From Lentibacillus sediminis (GTDB lineage: Bacteria; Bacillota; Bacilli; Bacillales; Amphibacillaceae): 64,000 bases of DNA. The notes under the pieces are model-generated. The model worked only from the letters and a program-made list of their open reading frames with translations. It searched no databases and was not told where the DNA came from. This document shows, in pieces, positions 61,559 to 64,000 of the stretch. The position numbers and the translations under genes are program-made. The DNA lies in assembly GCF_002763455.1 (NCBI RefSeq), contig NZ_NIXK01000003.1, forward strand, positions 1-64,000, in the 5' to 3' direction. Each line of letters begins with the position of its first letter. Position 1 is the stretch's first letter.

Positions 61559-63613
61559 ATCAATTGGACAACACGGATAATCAAACATAAAAAGTCGATC
61601 GTAATTTCGTTTATCGTGCTGGCGGTCCTCAGCGTGTTCGCGCAATTTACCGTTTCCGTTAACTATGACATGGTCGACTATTTACCGGAGGATACCCCTT
61701 CCACAACGGCGATGGATGTTATGGAAGAGGAATTTGATGGAGCTGTTGCCAACTCGAGGGTGATGATGAAAGATGTCACCATTCAGGAAGCAATGGAGTT
61801 TAAAGAAGAGTTGGAAGCAATTGACGGCGTCTCTGAGGTAATGTGGCTCGATGACGCGATTGATATAAAAACACCGATCGAAATGGCGGACTCAGAGACC
61901 GTTGAGTCGTATTACAAGGATGGCAATGCCCTCTTTTCTTTCCATATTGAAGAAGGAAAAGAAGTGGAGACGACAGATGCCGTTTACAACTTGATTGGGG
62001 AAGAAAATGCGCTCTCAGGAGAAGCACTGAATACAGCAGTTTCTCAGAAAATGACAGGGACCGAGACAATATATGCCGCAGCGATCCTCATCCCTGTGAT
62101 AATTTTAATATTAATTTTATCCACGAGATCATGGGTTGAGCCGGTGTTCTTCCTGACGGCGATTGGCGTGTCTGTGCTGATTAATATGGGCACCAACATC
62201 TTTATCGGGGAAATTTCTTTTGTAACACAGGCTGTGGCGCCGATTTTACAGCTGGCGGTATCGCTCGATTATGCGATCTTTCTGCTGCACAGTTTTGGCG
62301 ATTACCGCAGGAAAGTGGCCGATCCGCAAGAAGCAATGCAGCTTGCGATGAAGCGTTCATTTCCAGCGATTGCCGCGAGTGCGTCGACGACTTTCTTTGG
62401 GTTTATCGCATTGACGTTTATGAATTTTGAGCTTGGGGCAGATTTGGGGCTGAACCTTGTCAAAGGCATTTTGCTCAGCTTTATCAGTGTGATGGTGTTC
62501 TTGCCGGCACTGACGCTGATGTTTTATAAATGGATCGATAAAACTCAGCACAAACAGCTGCTGCCAAGCATCCCGAATGTAGGGAAACACCTGCTGAAAT
62601 TGCGCATTCCTGCATTGATTGTGGTTCTTATTCTGATTGTGCCGGCTTTCCTGGGACAGAGCCAGACCGACTTTCTCTATGGAACCGGCGATCAGCCTGA
62701 GAACACGCGGGCAGGAAGTGACGTCGCGGAAATTGAAGAGGAATTTGGCAAATATACCCCGATGGTGCTCTTGGTACCCAAGGGAGATTTGGCCAAGGAA
62801 GAAGAACTGGTGCAGGAGCTGGGCGACCTCGAGCAGGTGCAAAGCATGATTTCCTATGTAAATACCGTGGGAACAGCCATCCCGCCGGAATATCTCGAGG
62901 AATCACAGACCGAGCAGTTCTTTTCCGAGAACTACAGCCGGATTATTTTAAATACCACCACAGATACCGAGGGAGATGAAGCATTTGCCTTTGTGGAACT
63001 GGTGCGGCAGATGACGGCAGATTTCTACGGGGATGATTATCACGCTGTCGGGGAAAGTGTCACCCTGTATGATATGAAAAACATCGTGGAAAGGGACAAT
63101 ACCGTGGTAAATTTGCTGACGGTGATTGCGATTGCGCTGGTACTCTTTGTCACCTTTCGTTCCATATCCCTGCCGGTAGTTTTGCTGCTGACGATTCAAT
63201 CCGCTGTCTGGATCAATTTGTCGGTGCCATACTTTACCGACACTCCACTGGTTTATATAGGATATTTGATCATCAGCACCGTGCAGCTTGCGGCGACGGT
63301 CGACTACGCTATTTTGCTGACAGAGGACTATAAAGAGCGCCGCAAAGAAATGAGAGCTTTTGAAGCAATGAAAAAAACGATGGATGAGAAAATTTTCTCG
63401 ATTGGTGTTTCTGCATCGATCCTTTCCAGTGTCGGATTTATTTTGTGGATCACATCAAGCAATCCGATCGTAGCTTCCATCGGTCTCCTGCTGGGAAGAG
63501 GCGCATTGCTGGCGTTTATCATGGTTGTTCTCTTCTTGCCGGCAATGCTGCTGCTGTTTGACAAGGTAATTGAAAAAACCACATGGAAATCAAATTTTTA
63601 TAAAGGAGAGTGA
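61559..63613 (+). CDS. MMPL-family (RND superfamily) membrane exporter
   Basis: About 684 aa with 11-12 membrane helices in two halves, each with a large outer loop. Landmarks are VAPILQLAVSLDYAIFLLHS in half 1 and VQLAATVDYAILLTEDYKER in half 2, with the Asp of the proton-relay helix (SLDYAIF, TVDYAIL). No ATG, GTG or TTG lies between the upstream stop (61535) and GTG 61616. Yet conserved-looking sequence NWTTRIIKHKKSIVISFIVL begins at 61562, just after GGGGGAG and an ATC at 61559. ATC is therefore proposed as start; a GTG 61616 start would cut the first helix. It likely exports lipids or peptides. Confidence 0.88.
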   Translation: MNWTTRIIKHKKSIVISFIVLAVLSVFAQFTVSVNYDMVDYLPEDTPSTTAMDVMEEEFDGAVANSRVMMKDVTIQEAMEFKEELEAIDGVSEVMWLDDAIDIKTPIEMADSETVESYYKDGNALFSFHIEEGKEVETTDAVYNLIGEENALSGEALNTAVSQKMTGTETIYAAAILIPVIILILILSTRSWVEPVFFLTAIGVSVLINMGTNIFIGEISFVTQAVAPILQLAVSLDYAIFLLHSFGDYRRKVADPQEAMQLAMKRSFPAIAASASTTFFGFIALTFMNFELGADLGLNLVKGILLSFISVMVFLPALTLMFYKWIDKTQHKQLLPSIPNVGKHLLKLRIPALIVVLILIVPAFLGQSQTDFLYGTGDQPENTRAGSDVAEIEEEFGKYTPMVLLVPKGDLAKEEELVQELGDLEQVQSMISYVNTVGTAIPPEYLEESQTEQFFSENYSRIILNTTTDTEGDEAFAFVELVRQMTADFYGDDYHAVGESVTLYDMKNIVERDNTVVNLLTVIAIALVLFVTFRSISLPVVLLLTIQSAVWINLSVPYFTDTPLVYIGYLIISTVQLAATVDYAILLTEDYKERRKEMRAFEAMKKTMDEKIFSIGVSASILSSVGFILWITSSNPIVASIGLLLGRGALLAFIMVVLFLPAMLLLFDKVIEKTTWKSNFYKGE

Positions 63614-63616
63614 AAC

Positions 63617-64000
63617 ATGGGAATGAAAAAACTATCGATCATGCTGATGAGCGCTCTGCTTGTGTTTTCCTCTTTCCCGCTGACCGCTTCTTCCAATGAG
63701 AGCGGCTCAGCCGGGAAGTACGCTTCCAAGGATGAAGTTGTTTATGGAAACTTGGGTGCTTCCGGCAGTGTGCAAGACATGTACGTGGTGAACACCTTCC
63801 ATGTCACCGAGCCGGGGGAAATCACCGATTATGGGAATTACACAGATGTCCGGAATTTGAGCAATTTGGCTGAGATGGAACAGACAGAAGACGGGAAGGT
63901 TCAATTTCAGGCAGAAGAAGGAGAATTTTATTATCAGGGAGAGATGGAGAATCAGCCGCTCCCTTGGGATATCTCGATTACCTATCTGCTGGACGGGGAG
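63617..64000 (+). CDS. secreted protein partner of the MMPL exporter (partial)
   Basis: The first 128 codons of a gene cut by the window end. Signal peptide MGMKKLSIMLMSALLVFSSF and PLTASS with cleavage near residues 25-27, then a soluble extracellular part (YASKDEVVYGNLGASGSVQD, MYVVNTFHV). AAAGGAGAG is 8 nt before ATG; the gene starts 3 bp after the exporter. Its location suggests a periplasm-side/cell-wall partner, but the family was not identified. Confidence 0.75.
   Translation, partial: MGMKKLSIMLMSALLVFSSFPLTASSNESGSAGKYASKDEVVYGNLGASGSVQDMYVVNTFHVTEPGEITDYGNYTDVRNLSNLAEMEQTEDGKVQFQAEEGEFYYQGEMENQPLPWDISITYLLDGE

Overview
The window is chromosomal DNA from a spore-forming, moderately low-GC member of the Bacillaceae, most like the halotolerant Virgibacillus/Oceanobacillus/Lentibacillus group (inference). 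The support is splA-splB (spore photoproduct repair), sspP (small acid-soluble spore protein P), a CotD-like coat protein, a qoxABCD quinol oxidase, GbsR/OpuAC-type osmolyte genes, and a tRNA cluster in the order of the B. subtilis trnD operon.

Layout. 1-1633: 3' end of a 23S rRNA, a 5S rRNA and 14 tRNAs. 1.8-8.05 kb: a decayed IS91-type transposase, a 40-bp perfect palindrome, a GbsR / cysteine hydrolase / glycine-betaine-binding lipoprotein operon, and an intact IS1182-family element. 8.1-17.1 kb: DegV, a flavin monooxygenase-like protein, qoxABCD plus a small membrane protein, a pyrimidine-dimer glycosylase gene broken by an in-frame TGA, and splAB. 17.3-26.4 kb: inverted dispersed repeats, a PAS-GGDEF-EAL protein, YczE, SulP plus universal stress protein, a DAO-family oxidase with DinB, and small unknown membrane proteins. 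26.4-30.9 kb: a nucleotidyltransferase, then a SAM riboswitch with metY (carrying an extra C-terminal CoA-binding-like domain) and metX, bracketed by two copies of a decayed grpB fragment. 31-39.4 kb: a TetR-controlled beta-oxidation-type operon (SDR, acyl-CoA dehydrogenase, MaoC hydratase, thiolase, CaiB-type CoA-transferase), a lone TnpB element, and a degenerate acyl-CoA ligase. 39.5-44.0 kb: a frameshifted small protein, GrpB, PpaC, a disulfide-reductase-like flavoprotein, sspP, a strongly structured non-coding region, and mscL.

The most interesting segment is 44.1-56.3 kb. A PucR-type regulator is divergent from a run of genes that together match, step for step, complete catabolism of pantothenate (vitamin B5): YhdT-PanF uptake; an amidase (candidate pantothenase) giving pantoate + beta-alanine; an SDR (candidate pantoate 4-dehydrogenase); an aldehyde dehydrogenase (candidate 4-dehydropantoate dehydrogenase); a D-malate/isopropylmalate-type decarboxylating dehydrogenase (candidate 3,3-dimethylmalate dehydrogenase) giving 2-oxoisovalerate; and a class III omega-aminotransferase plus CoA-acylating semialdehyde dehydrogenase that turn beta-alanine into acetyl-CoA. 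A near-consensus CcpA (cre) site precedes the first gene. The pathway chemistry is old enzymology; the gene assignments are inference from family and context.

56.4-64 kb: a GNAT acetyltransferase, an ABC-2 exporter pair, the coat protein, three 52-bp tandem repeats, a NERD-domain gene broken by TGA, and a TetR / MMPL exporter / secreted-protein locus running off the window end.
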